Source: Anaerotignum sp.
Lineage (GTDB): Bacteria > Bacillota > Clostridia > Lachnospirales > Anaerotignaceae
Direction: 5' to 3'
Assembly: GCA_017560955.1 (NCBI GenBank)
Contig: JAFZDV010000173.1
Location: forward strand, 1-7,933
DNA: 7,933 nucleotides
Below are positions 1 through 6,634 of this stretch, piece after piece. Position 1 is the stretch's first letter. Each line of letters starts with the position of its first letter. Both the position numbers and the translations under genes were made by a program. The notes below the pieces were generated by a model. The model ran no database searches. It was given only the letters and a program-made list of their open reading frames with translations, and was not told the origin of the DNA.

Positions 1-1
1 C

Positions 2-469
2 ATGATCTCCGCTGGCGGTGCTTGTAACGGTTTCATCCTGTCCGGTTCTCGTACAGCTCTGTACATGGCAGAACAGGGCGACCTGCCTTGCAGCAAAACA
101 CTGGCTAAAATCTCCAAAAACGGTGTTCCCGCAAACTGCATTTACCTGATCGGTGTTCTGGGTGCTATCTACGCTCTGACAGGTCAGTTCGACCTGCTGA
201 CAAACCTGGGTACATTCGTAGGTTGGGTATTCTACACACTGACATTCGCAGCTGTTATGGCTTACAGAAAACAGGCTCCCGATGTAGAACGTACATATAA
301 AGTACCTTGCTACCCTGTAATCCCTCTGATCGCTATCATCTCCGGTGGTTATGTACTGCTGAACCAGCTGTTCATGTCCGGTATGGGTTCCACAAAGATC
401 GCTGTTGGCGGTATCATTCTGGTACTGATCGGTCTGCCCGTAAGAGCAATCTTTGCTAAGAAAAAATAA
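2..469 (+). CDS. APC-family amino acid permease, C-terminal part (5' truncated by window edge)
   Basis: The frame is open to the left edge, so the Met at its first codon is probably internal; 155 residues are visible, roughly the last third of a 430-500 residue transporter. The segment starts with the loop signature GSRTALYMAEQGDLP, which resembles the SR..YAMARDG.LP stretch of APC permeases. About four hydrophobic spans follow (residues ~43-60, 65-88, 102-122 and 130-149). The motif RTYKVPCYPVIPLIAI between the second and third spans is typical of the LAT/SteT-like branch (serine/threonine exchangers and related transporters). The protein ends in a short basic tail (KKK). The role is inner-membrane uptake or exchange of an amino acid; the substrate cannot be told from this part. 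A terminator 62 nt downstream separates it from the antiporter operon. The family is fairly sure, the subfamily less so. Confidence 0.85.
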   Translation: MISAGGACNGFILSGSRTALYMAEQGDLPCSKTLAKISKNGVPANCIYLIGVLGAIYALTGQFDLLTNLGTFVGWVFYTLTFAAVMAYRKQAPDVERTYKVPCYPVIPLIAIISGGYVLLNQLFMSGMGSTKIAVGGIILVLIGLPVRAIFAKKK

Positions 470-530
470 TTTGTGAACGGATCGTATCTGATTTAAGGTA
501 ACGTTTTGCTTCATAATAAATAATTTCCTG

Positions 531-566
531 AAAAGACACATCGCAAGATGTGTCTTTTTTCTTTTT
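531..566 (+). terminator. Rho-independent terminator of the permease gene
   Basis: A perfect 12-bp stem (531-542 pairing with 547-558) closes on a GCAA tetraloop (543-546), which is of the stable GNRA type. A T-tract, six T, one C, five T, covers the end of the stem and the bases after it (555-566). It lies 62 nt after the permease stop codon and upstream of the next promoter, so it should end permease transcription and insulate the operon that follows. Confidence 0.93.
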
Positions 567-754
567 GGGACAAAAGTTGACCATCGGTAAAATGGATAGA
601 TTTGTATTTTTTAATAAAGAAAAAACAGTGCAAATATTGTTTGAATTGCATAATTAATAATAAAAATAGATAAAAAAACTATATTAAATAAACAATGGAA
701 AAAGAGGTCTAAAGAAAAAATTAAGAAATAAATCGTGACTTCGCACTAATCGTC
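567..754. other. AT-rich intergenic spacer without a visible gene
   Basis: This stretch is strongly AT-rich, with many A-runs and T-runs, and has no credible coding frame on either strand. The bases just upstream of the -35 box are less A-rich than those at 650-735, so a classical UP element is possible but not compelling. I see no clear operator palindrome, tRNA or other RNA gene. Its most likely job is to carry regulator-binding or curved DNA upstream of the operon promoter. Confidence 0.5.
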
Positions 755-783
755 TTGACAATTTTTGCATATTCCTTGATAAT
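755..783 (+). promoter_or_regulatory. Sigma-A type promoter of the Mrp/Mbh-like operon
   Basis: A perfect -35 box TTGACA (755-760) is followed after exactly 17 nt by GATAAT (778-783), which matches the -10 consensus at five of six positions. Transcription would start near 789-792. It is the only near-consensus promoter seen between the permease terminator and mrpE, and it points into the operon. With no internal terminator or clear secondary promoter, it probably drives all nine genes. Confidence 0.85.
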
Positions 784-789
784 ATATTA

Positions 790-938
790 TGTTAGGCTGT
801 AGAAAAATGGCTGAAACTGCGCAAATTTCAAACAAAAAGTGAGGATCAACGGTGTCGCTGACCCTTATTTTGGTATGCGCACTTCGCCTGTTTCTGATTG
901 GCATAGGAAATAAATGCTTGTGCAGAAAGGATGGTTCA
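790..938 (+). promoter_or_regulatory. Long 5' leader of the antiporter operon
   Basis: If transcription starts near 790 and mrpE starts at 939, the mRNA has a leader of about 150 nt, longer than translation initiation needs. It contains a second ribosome-binding site and start pair (AGTGAGG at 838-844, GTG at 852) in frame with mrpE. The self-complementary hexamer TGCGCA occurs twice in it, so the two copies could pair with each other. I cannot match it to a known riboswitch consensus by eye. Regulation by leader translation or RNA folding is possible but unproven. Confidence 0.35.
925..930 (+). promoter_or_regulatory. Ribosome binding site deciding the mrpE start at 939
   Basis: GAAAGG lies 8 nt before the ATG at 939. 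This favours that ATG over the in-frame GTG at 852, because the protein then begins with the hydrophobic stretch MYFLLLLLWM expected at the start of MrpE proteins. Confidence 0.65.
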
Positions 939-1406
939 ATGTATTTCTTATTGTTACTGCTGTGGATGATTTTTAACGGCAGAGTAACACTTGAAGTGTT
1001 ACTCTTTGGCGTTGTGATCTGCGGCTGGCTGTACTGGTTCATTTCCAAGCATATGGGCTACAACTACAAAGATGAGATCCGCTTTGCAAAGAAAGTGCCT
1101 CTTTATCTGAAGTATGCTGTAACTCTGTTATGGGAAATCGTGAAGGCTAATATTGATGTGATCAAAATTATCCTGAATCCTAAACTGGAAATTGAGCCTG
1201 CAATCGTTACATTCCGTACAGATCTGGAAAGTGAAGCTGCTCAGGTGATGCTGGCAAACTCCATCACACTGACACCCGGTACTTATACAGCAGGTCTGGA
1301 AAATGGTAACTATGTTGTTCAGGCGCTGGATAAGAGTAAATTCGGCGAAGGTCTGGATGATTCCGTTTTTGTAAAACAGCTGAGAAAGTTGGAGGGTAGA
1401 AAATGA
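939..1406 (+). CDS. mrpE: Mrp/Mbh antiporter subunit E (MnhE/MbhA family)
   Basis: This gives 155 residues, a normal length for MrpE/MbhA (about 155-170). Two membrane spans at the N-terminus (residues ~1-12 and 17-35) and another hydrophobic helix at ~54-79 precede a C-terminal soluble part. That part carries the family signature LANSITLTPGTYT (106-118) followed by VVQALD, where the family usually has V-H-a-L-D. MrpE is a small structural subunit needed for assembly and activity of the multi-subunit cation/proton antiporter. The gene is first in the operon, as mbhA is in archaeal hydrogenase clusters, whereas classical mrp operons place it fifth. Its TGA overlaps the mrpF ATG by 4 nt (ATGA). 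An in-frame GTG at 852 with its own Shine-Dalgarno site could add 29 residues; I prefer 939 by family fit. Confidence 0.9.
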   Translation: MYFLLLLLWMIFNGRVTLEVLLFGVVICGWLYWFISKHMGYNYKDEIRFAKKVPLYLKYAVTLLWEIVKANIDVIKIILNPKLEIEPAIVTFRTDLESEAAQVMLANSITLTPGTYTAGLENGNYVVQALDKSKFGEGLDDSVFVKQLRKLEGRK

Positions 1407-1744
1407 GCGAAACAATGCACTTTATTTTAGAAGTCGCTATGTGCGTGTTTGCGATCTGCATGCTGCTGGCGTTCAGCCGTGCAGTAAAAGGTCCTCGTTA
1501 TACCGATCGTATCGTTGCCATTAACATGATTGGTACGATGACGACAGCAACCATCTGTATCCTTGCTGTTTATCTGAACGAATCCGCACTGATCGACGTA
1601 TCTCTGGTGTATACACTGCTGTCTTTCCTGGCGGTAGTTGTAATGTGTCATGTGGTTACACTGCACCATAAAGGTCGTCTGCTGTTCCTCAGCAAAAAAG
1701 ACCAGAAGGAAAATGAAGAGGAGGCGAAGGAAGAATGCCAGTAA
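1403..1744 (+). CDS. mrpF: Mrp/Mbh antiporter subunit F (MnhF/MbhB family)
   Basis: This 113-residue protein has three predicted membrane helices (~6-25, 37-57 and 63-85). The family motif GPRYTDRIVAIN (30-41) includes a conserved Asp at 35, and ALIDVSLVYTLLSFLAVV (62-79) includes Asp65. The C-terminal tail from ~90 is highly charged (KKDQKENEEEAKEE) and longer than the usual short tail; it also encodes the purine-rich ribosome-binding site for the next gene. MrpF is one of three small membrane subunits of the antiporter. The start is set by GGAGGG (1391-1396), 6 nt before the ATG. It overlaps mrpE by 4 nt and mrpG by 10 nt, which implies translational coupling. Confidence 0.95.
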   Translation: MSETMHFILEVAMCVFAICMLLAFSRAVKGPRYTDRIVAINMIGTMTTATICILAVYLNESALIDVSLVYTLLSFLAVVVMCHVVTLHHKGRLLFLSKKDQKENEEEAKEECQ

Positions 1745-2046
1745 GAGAAATTATTGCAGCGATCTGCATCATCATCGGTCTGCTTGTTTTCCTTTGCGGT
1801 ACTTATGGTGTTTTCCGTTTGAAATATGTAATGAACAAAATGCACGCAGCAGCCCTGGGTGACACAATGGGCCTGTTTATGGTAGTGCTTGGTCTGATTA
1901 TTATGAGCAGCAATATTTTTGTTATTGCAAAGTTCATTCTGATCATTCTGTTCTTCTGGCTGACCAGCCCTATTGCGACACATATGCTGGCTAAGGTAGA
2001 ACTTTTAACAAATAAAGACGCTGAAGAAAGGATGAAGGACAAATGA
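1735..2046 (+). CDS. mrpG: Mrp/Mbh antiporter subunit G (MnhG/MbhC family)
   Basis: The 103 residues form three predicted helices (~5-26, 44-60 and 63-82). MnhG signatures are clear: GTYGVFRLKYVMNKMHAA (22-39, matching the family's G..g..Rlpd...R.HAa), GDTMGL (42-47) and LTSPIATHMLA (76-86). It is a small structural subunit of the antiporter complex. The start codon lies inside the end of mrpF, in another frame, with GAGGAGG (1718-1724) 10 nt upstream. The end overlaps the next gene by 4 nt (ATGA). Length and motifs are normal. Confidence 0.95.
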   Translation: MPVREIIAAICIIIGLLVFLCGTYGVFRLKYVMNKMHAAALGDTMGLFMVVLGLIIMSSNIFVIAKFILIILFFWLTSPIATHMLAKVELLTNKDAEERMKDK

Positions 2047-2306
2047 GCGATTTTAGTATTATGATCCAGATGATTCTGGTAGTGTTCCTGATCATCAGTG
2101 CCATCGGCGTTTCTGTAACAAAAAATCTGTTTATGGCTGTTATCGTTTTCATGGGTTACAGCTCCATTATGGCTATTGTTTGGCTGTTCCTGGAAGCGCC
2201 CGACCTGGCGATCACAGAAGCAGCCGTAGGTGCAGGTGTTGATACGGTACTGTTCTTCCTGACTCTGAAGAAGGTACATGCACTGAAGGGCACAAGGGAG
2301 GGTTGA
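2043..2306 (+). CDS. mbhD: MbhD-type subunit (DUF4040; equivalent to part of the MrpA C-terminus)
   Basis: This small, 87-residue membrane protein has about three helices (~6-23, 29-49 and 54-75). The diagnostic motif is LEAPDLAITEAAVGAG (50-65), which matches the APD.A.TE..VG block of MbhD and, in diverged form, of the C-terminal third of MrpA (APDLALTQ..VE). Here the segment is a free-standing gene, as in archaeal membrane-bound hydrogenase operons, not fused to a large MrpA. Glu51, Asp54 and Glu59 lie in the membrane-associated motif and are candidates for the proton path. It overlaps mrpG by 4 nt and is 4 nt from the next gene. The family is firm; the symbol follows the Mbh nomenclature. 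Confidence 0.88.
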   Translation: MSDFSIMIQMILVVFLIISAIGVSVTKNLFMAVIVFMGYSSIMAIVWLFLEAPDLAITEAAVGAGVDTVLFFLTLKKVHALKGTREG

Positions 2307-2310
2307 TGAC

Positions 2311-3231
2311 ATGAGCGAAAATAAATCCTTCTGGGCGAAATTGAAAAGCTGGATCGATGGTGACGAAGTGATCATCAATGCAGACGAGTATATTTCTACC
2401 AGAGAAAGAAAAGACAAAGTAATCGGCGAAAATATGCTTGGTGAAAAGCACGCTCCTGCTGAAAAACTCCGTGCGAATTCTACATTGTATCGTGTACTTT
2501 CTGTAGGTATCACAGTATGCTTCATCGTTGTAATGCTGGGTGTTGTAATGGATCTGCCTATGTTCGGTGATCCCGGCAGCATCACAAACAACGAAGTAGC
2601 TGCTCGTTACCTGGAAAAAGGTATTGAAGAAACAGGTGCGATCAACTTCGTAGCAGGTATGATCCTGGACTATCGTGCATTCGATACATTTGGTGAATCT
2701 AATGTATTGTTTATGGCTGTTGTTGCTGTTCTGATGCTTCTGCAGAGAGATAAGAAAAATGTCAGCGCTGTAGAAGATAAGGAAATGGCTGAAGACGAAG
2801 TTTTCGACGGTCAGGATTCTAAAATCATCCTGCAGAAGGGTGCAAAAGTTCTGGCACCTATCGTAATCCTGTATGGTATTTATGTTGTATTGAATGGTCA
2901 CCTGTCTCCCGGCGGTGGTTTCTCCGGCGGTTCTATTATTGGTGCTGGTCTGATCCTGTTCTCTGCGGCAAATGGTCACAAGAAAATGCAGACATTCTTT
3001 ACAGTAAAAACACTGACAAAGATCTCCGTTGCCTGTCTGCTGACATACTGCGGCTGTAAGAGCTATTCCTTCTTTACAGGTGCTAACCATGTTGGCTGGG
3101 AAATCCCTAAAGGTACACCCGGTGATCTGCTGAGCTCCGGCTTTATCCTGCCTCTGAACATTTGTGTAGGTCTGGTCGTAGCTTGTACAATGTATGGATT
3201 CTATGCGTTATTTACAAAAGGAGAAATCTGA
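2311..3231 (+). CDS. mrpB: Fusion of MbhE-type (MrpA C-terminal) segment with MrpB/MbhF
   Basis: The 306 residues contain two units that are separate genes in archaeal mbh clusters. After a hydrophilic N-terminal stretch (1-57), a helix at ~59-80 and the region 105-145 match the last part of MrpA. This region has NFVAGMILDYRAFDTFGES (112-130), matching the family's N.ILVDFRgfDTlgE, with Asp125 and Glu129 four residues apart as in MrpA. An acidic linker (~147-170) joins it to a complete MnhB domain (~172-304) with NGHLSPGGGFSGGSI (195-209) and four helices. MrpB is a core antiporter subunit, and the MbhE part contributes to the ion path shared with MbhD. AAGGGAGGG (2294-2302), 8 nt upstream, supports the start. 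The assignment of both halves is strong; novelty of the fusion is not known to me. Confidence 0.9.
   Translation: MSENKSFWAKLKSWIDGDEVIINADEYISTRERKDKVIGENMLGEKHAPAEKLRANSTLYRVLSVGITVCFIVVMLGVVMDLPMFGDPGSITNNEVAARYLEKGIEETGAINFVAGMILDYRAFDTFGESNVLFMAVVAVLMLLQRDKKNVSAVEDKEMAEDEVFDGQDSKIILQKGAKVLAPIVILYGIYVVLNGHLSPGGGFSGGSIIGAGLILFSAANGHKKMQTFFTVKTLTKISVACLLTYCGCKSYSFFTGANHVGWEIPKGTPGDLLSSGFILPLNICVGLVVACTMYGFYALFTKGEI
3216..3223 (+). promoter_or_regulatory. Ribosome binding site deciding the mrpC start
   Basis: AAAAGGAG ends 10 nt before the ATG at 3234. It selects this start over an in-frame ATG at 3162, which would overlap the upstream gene by 70 nt and add 24 residues unlike the family. 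Confidence 0.8.
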
Positions 3232-3233
3232 TT

Positions 3234-3608
3234 ATGAGTCAATTACTGACAAACTATTATGAAGCAGCATCAGTCATCCTTTTTGGCATTGGATTCATGA
3301 ATCTGCTTCTGCAAAACAACCTTATTAAGAAATTTATCGGTCTGAATATCATGGATACAGCAACATACCTTTTCCTGGCTGCAAAGGGTTATGTATTCGG
3401 CAGAATTGCTCCCATTCTGACAAACGGGATCATCGATGCAGAATATTACATCAACCCCATCCCTGCAGGTCTGGTACTGACAGGTATCGTAGTATCCGTA
3501 TCCGTAACTGCGTTCTCTCTGGCTCTGGTTCTGAGACTGTATAAACATTACGGTACTCTGAACATGGACGAGATCCTTCGCATGGTGAGAGAGGAGGAAG
3601 GGGAATAA
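3234..3608 (+). CDS. mrpC: Mrp/Mbh antiporter subunit C (NuoK-like, MnhC/MbhG family)
   Basis: With this start the product is 124 residues, typical of MrpC/MbhG. It has three helices (~10-26, 34-52 and 77-101). Family features are NLIKKFIGLNIMDTATYLFL (29-48), the loop PILTNG and INPIPAGLVLTGIVVSVSVTA (73-93), matching the y.dPlPqALvLTaIVI block of MnhC/NuoK. The C-terminus (YGTLNMDEILRMVREEEGE) is soluble and acidic. MrpC corresponds to NuoK of complex I and sits next to the first antiporter-like subunit. It lies 2 nt after the fusion gene and 1 nt before mrpD, so translation is probably coupled. Confidence 0.95.
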   Translation: MSQLLTNYYEAASVILFGIGFMNLLLQNNLIKKFIGLNIMDTATYLFLAAKGYVFGRIAPILTNGIIDAEYYINPIPAGLVLTGIVVSVSVTAFSLALVLRLYKHYGTLNMDEILRMVREEEGE

Positions 3609-3609
3609 T

Positions 3610-5124
3610 ATGGAACATCATCATCTGAATTTAGTACATAATATACCTTTCTTCAGCATCTTCTTTGCGATGTTCTGCGGCATCATTACACCTCTGATCA
3701 AAAATGGTCGTGTTGCACGTTATGTGCATGGTACGATGGTAGCGATCGTTGGTGTGCTGTCTGCAGTACTGCTGGTGAATGTAGTACAGAATGGGGAAGC
3801 CTTCACATTTATGATGGGTCATTTCCCTGCACCTTGGGGTAACGAACTGAGAATCGGTCCCCTGGAAGCACTGCTGGCTGTTCTGATCAGCGTTGTTATG
3901 TTCCTGACAATCACAGCAGGCAGTGAACAGCTGTTTAAGGAAATCGTTCCTGAAAAACAGAATTTCTATTTTATCATGCTGAATGCAACTTTCGGTGCAA
4001 TGCTGGCTATGACATATACAAATGACTTGTTCACAGCTTATGTATTCATCGAAATCCTGACAATCGCGTCCTGTACACTGATCCTTGCAAGAGGTACAAA
4101 ACAGGCAATCGTTGGTACAACACATTATCTTGTATTCGGTTGTGTTGGTTCCGGTCTGTTCCTGTTGGGTGTATGTATCCTGTACGGTATTACAGGTCAT
4201 CTGCTGTTCCCTCAGATCAAGGAAACAATCGCGATGCTGATGACAACAGGGGAATTCCATTTCCCTCTGATGTTTGTTGTAACTCTGATGTTCGTTGGTC
4301 TGGGCATCAAGAGTGCGCTTTTCCCTTTCCATTCCGCACTGCCTACCGCTTATGGTTCTACTATGACAACTTCTAACGGTATTCTGTCCGGTCTGGTTCT
4401 GAAAGCGTATATTATTCTGGCAATCAAACTGTGTCTGGAAGTATTTACTCTGGAAACACTGGTTGAACTGAAAATTGCGGACATTATGTTCGTTCTGGGC
4501 GTACTGGGTATGGTAATGGGTTCCGTATATGCGGTACACGAAGGCCGTATGAAACGTATGCTGGCATACTCCTCCGTTGCACAGATCGGTTATATCTTCA
4601 TGGGTATCGGTCTGGGTTCTGTTGCAGGTATGATCGCTACAATTTTCCATGTATTTGCTCATGCAGCAACAAAATCCATGCTGTTTATCTGCTGCGGTTC
4701 CTTCATTGAAGATGCAGACGGTAAAGAACAGCTGGAAAATCTGAAGGGTGCGGCTCACAGAAATCCTCTGGCGGGCATCGCATTCACAGTAGGTGCTCTG
4801 TCTATGATCGGTGTGCCTCTGTTTGCAGGTTTCATCTCCAAACTGTATTTTGCGATCGCTGCGATCGAAATGACAGGTATGAGAATGGTACTGGTACTGG
4901 GTGCTCTGGCGATCTCCATGATCCTGAATGCTATGTACTTCCTGCCTTCCGTAATCGCTATCTGGTCCAAACCCAAGGATGAATTCAAGAAAACACAGAT
5001 TTCTCCTTTGTTCGCTGTAGCGATGGTTCTGTTTATCGTTGTTAACTTTGTATTGGGTATCGGCTACCGTCCTATCGTAGAAGTGATGGAAATGGGTATC
5101 GAACTGATGCAGATGGTATTGTGA
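3610..5124 (+). CDS. mrpD: Mrp/Mbh antiporter subunit D (MbhH/NuoN-like cation or proton translocating subunit)
   Basis: This 504-residue, very hydrophobic protein should have about 14 helices, the usual size for MrpD/MbhH. Ion-path residues expected of the complex-I antiporter fold are present: Glu148 in TM5 (YVFIEILTIASCTLI), Lys234 in the TM7 motif GIKSALFPFHSALPTAYGS, Lys265 in the next helix (GLVLKAYI), His347, His351 and Lys355 in HVFAHAATKSMLF, and Lys411 in TM12 (GVPLFAGFISKLY). The MKRMLAYSSVAQIGYI signature (314-329) is also intact. It probably moves protons or Na+ across the inner membrane next to MrpC. AGGAGG (3592-3597) and a nearer AAGGG precede the ATG. It is the first of three consecutive antiporter-type genes and diverges visibly from the next two. 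Confidence 0.95.
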   Translation: MEHHHLNLVHNIPFFSIFFAMFCGIITPLIKNGRVARYVHGTMVAIVGVLSAVLLVNVVQNGEAFTFMMGHFPAPWGNELRIGPLEALLAVLISVVMFLTITAGSEQLFKEIVPEKQNFYFIMLNATFGAMLAMTYTNDLFTAYVFIEILTIASCTLILARGTKQAIVGTTHYLVFGCVGSGLFLLGVCILYGITGHLLFPQIKETIAMLMTTGEFHFPLMFVVTLMFVGLGIKSALFPFHSALPTAYGSTMTTSNGILSGLVLKAYIILAIKLCLEVFTLETLVELKIADIMFVLGVLGMVMGSVYAVHEGRMKRMLAYSSVAQIGYIFMGIGLGSVAGMIATIFHVFAHAATKSMLFICCGSFIEDADGKEQLENLKGAAHRNPLAGIAFTVGALSMIGVPLFAGFISKLYFAIAAIEMTGMRMVLVLGALAISMILNAMYFLPSVIAIWSKPKDEFKKTQISPLFAVAMVLFIVVNFVLGIGYRPIVEVMEMGIELMQMVL

Positions 5125-5148
5125 TGAGAGGATGAGGTGAGAAAATAA

Positions 5149-6615
5149 ATGAGCGGAAATGTAATTTTGCTGCTCCCGATGATTTTACCTTTTATTTTTG
5201 GTCTCATCATTGGCTTCCAGAAGGAAGAAAAGCAGCGTAACACTTTGGTCTTTATCGCAATGGCAGTAGAAGCAGCTCTGGTTTGGTACCTGTGCATGGG
5301 TGACCATTCTGCGACAATGTGGACACTGACTGACCGTCTTTCCATTGCTTACAATACGGATGGTCTGGCAAAATTCTTTGCATGCCTGATCAGTACAATC
5401 TGGCTGATCGCGGCAGTATTCTCCATGGAATATATGAAGCATGAACAGAAACCCGAACGTTTCTTCATGTTCTATACATTCTCTCTGGCAGCACTGATGA
5501 GCCTGTGCTTCTCCGAAAATATGATGACACTGTATCTGTCCTATGAATTTATGACAGTTCTGACAGTTCCTCTGGTAATCCATACAGGTACACCCGAAGC
5601 GGTAAGTGCCGGTCTGAAATATCTGGGTTACTCCATCTTTGGCGCAGGTCTGGGTCTGATGGGCTTCTTCTTCCTGAATACTTACTGCGACACAACTTCT
5701 TTCATTGCCGGCGGTACACTGAATATGGCACTGATCGAAGGTAAGGAAAATATGATGCTGATCGTATTCTTCCTGATGATTCTGGGCTTCGGCTGTAAAG
5801 CGGGTATGTTCCCTCTGCATGCATGGCTGCCCACAGCGCACCCCGTTGCGCCTTCTCCTGCATCTGCAGTCCTTTCCGGTATCATCACAAAAGGTGGTGT
5901 AATCGCCATCATTCGTGTGACATACTATCTGTTTGGTGCAGACTTCCTGCGTGGTTCCTGGGCACAGACAGCGGTGCTGATCCTGTCCATCATCACAATC
6001 TTCATGGGTTCCATGCTGGCTTACAAAGAAAAACTGCTGAAGAGAAGACTGGCTTACTCTACAGTTTCCAACGTTTCCTACGTTGTATTCGGTCTGATGC
6101 TGCTGTGTCCTGCAGGTTTTGTGGGTGCACTGCTGCAGGTAGTTTTCCACGCAGTTGCAAAAAACATTCTGTTCCTTTGCGCCGGTGCTATCATTTACAA
6201 AACACATAAAACTATGGTTGCCGACCTGAAGGGTATCGGTAAGGAAATGCCTATCGTAATGTGGACATTCGCATTCGCGGCTCTGTCTCTGGTAGGTATT
6301 CCTCCCACAGCAGGTTTTGTAAGTAAATGGTATCTGGCTCAGGGTGGTCTGATGCCCGAAATGGGTATCGTAGGTGTTGTTGGTGTAGTTATGCTGATGG
6401 TATCTGCTCTGCTGACAGCAGGTTATCTGATGTCCATCGTGATGAAAGCATTCTTCCCCGGCAAAGACTTCGACTACGCTAACCTGAAGAGTAAGGAACC
6501 TAATTATCTCATGACGGTACCTCTGGTACTGCTGGCAGTAGCAGTTGTTGGTATGGGTATGATGCCTACACCTCTGCTGGATGTCATTGGCGGTATCAGC
6601 GGAATGATTTTCTAA
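5149..6615 (+). CDS. Second NuoL/M- or MrpD-like antiporter subunit
   Basis: The 488 residues show the proton_antipo fold with about 14 helices and no long C-terminal lateral helix of the NuoL kind. Key residues are Glu133 in TM5 (LSYEFMTVLT), Lys217 in TM7 (GCKAGMFPLHAWLPTAHPV), Lys248 (GIITKGGVIAIIR), the signature KRRLAYSTVSNVSYVVFG (298-315), His334 and Lys338 (VVFHAVAKNILF) and Lys393 in TM12 (TAGFVSKWYL). All are intact, so it is likely an active ion-pumping module. It lies 24 nt after mrpD with AGGTGA (5135-5140) 8 nt before the ATG. It resembles the following gene more than mrpD, for example EYMKHE, YEFMT, GAIIYKTHK and GIPPTAGF. It could be named MrpD, MbsH' or NuoM-like; context cannot decide. 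Confidence 0.92.
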   Translation: MSGNVILLLPMILPFIFGLIIGFQKEEKQRNTLVFIAMAVEAALVWYLCMGDHSATMWTLTDRLSIAYNTDGLAKFFACLISTIWLIAAVFSMEYMKHEQKPERFFMFYTFSLAALMSLCFSENMMTLYLSYEFMTVLTVPLVIHTGTPEAVSAGLKYLGYSIFGAGLGLMGFFFLNTYCDTTSFIAGGTLNMALIEGKENMMLIVFFLMILGFGCKAGMFPLHAWLPTAHPVAPSPASAVLSGIITKGGVIAIIRVTYYLFGADFLRGSWAQTAVLILSIITIFMGSMLAYKEKLLKRRLAYSTVSNVSYVVFGLMLLCPAGFVGALLQVVFHAVAKNILFLCAGAIIYKTHKTMVADLKGIGKEMPIVMWTFAFAALSLVGIPPTAGFVSKWYLAQGGLMPEMGIVGVVGVVMLMVSALLTAGYLMSIVMKAFFPGKDFDYANLKSKEPNYLMTVPLVLLAVAVVGMGMMPTPLLDVIGGISGMIF

Positions 6616-6634
6616 GGGAAAGGGAGGAAACATT

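Noticed and set aside
577..610. Possible second promoter starting with TTGACC at 577
   Set aside because: No acceptable -10 box lies 16-18 nt downstream; the only TATTTT is about 22 nt away.
852..938. GTG at 852 as the annotated start of mrpE
   Set aside because: It has a usable Shine-Dalgarno site, but the added 29 residues are not expected in MrpE. The ATG at 939 gives a normal length and N-terminus with its own ribosome-binding site. It is kept as a finding, not as the call.
3162..3233. Upstream ATG at 3162 for mrpC
   Set aside because: It overlaps the end of the upstream gene by 70 nt, lacks family similarity in the added residues, and a strong Shine-Dalgarno site supports 3234.
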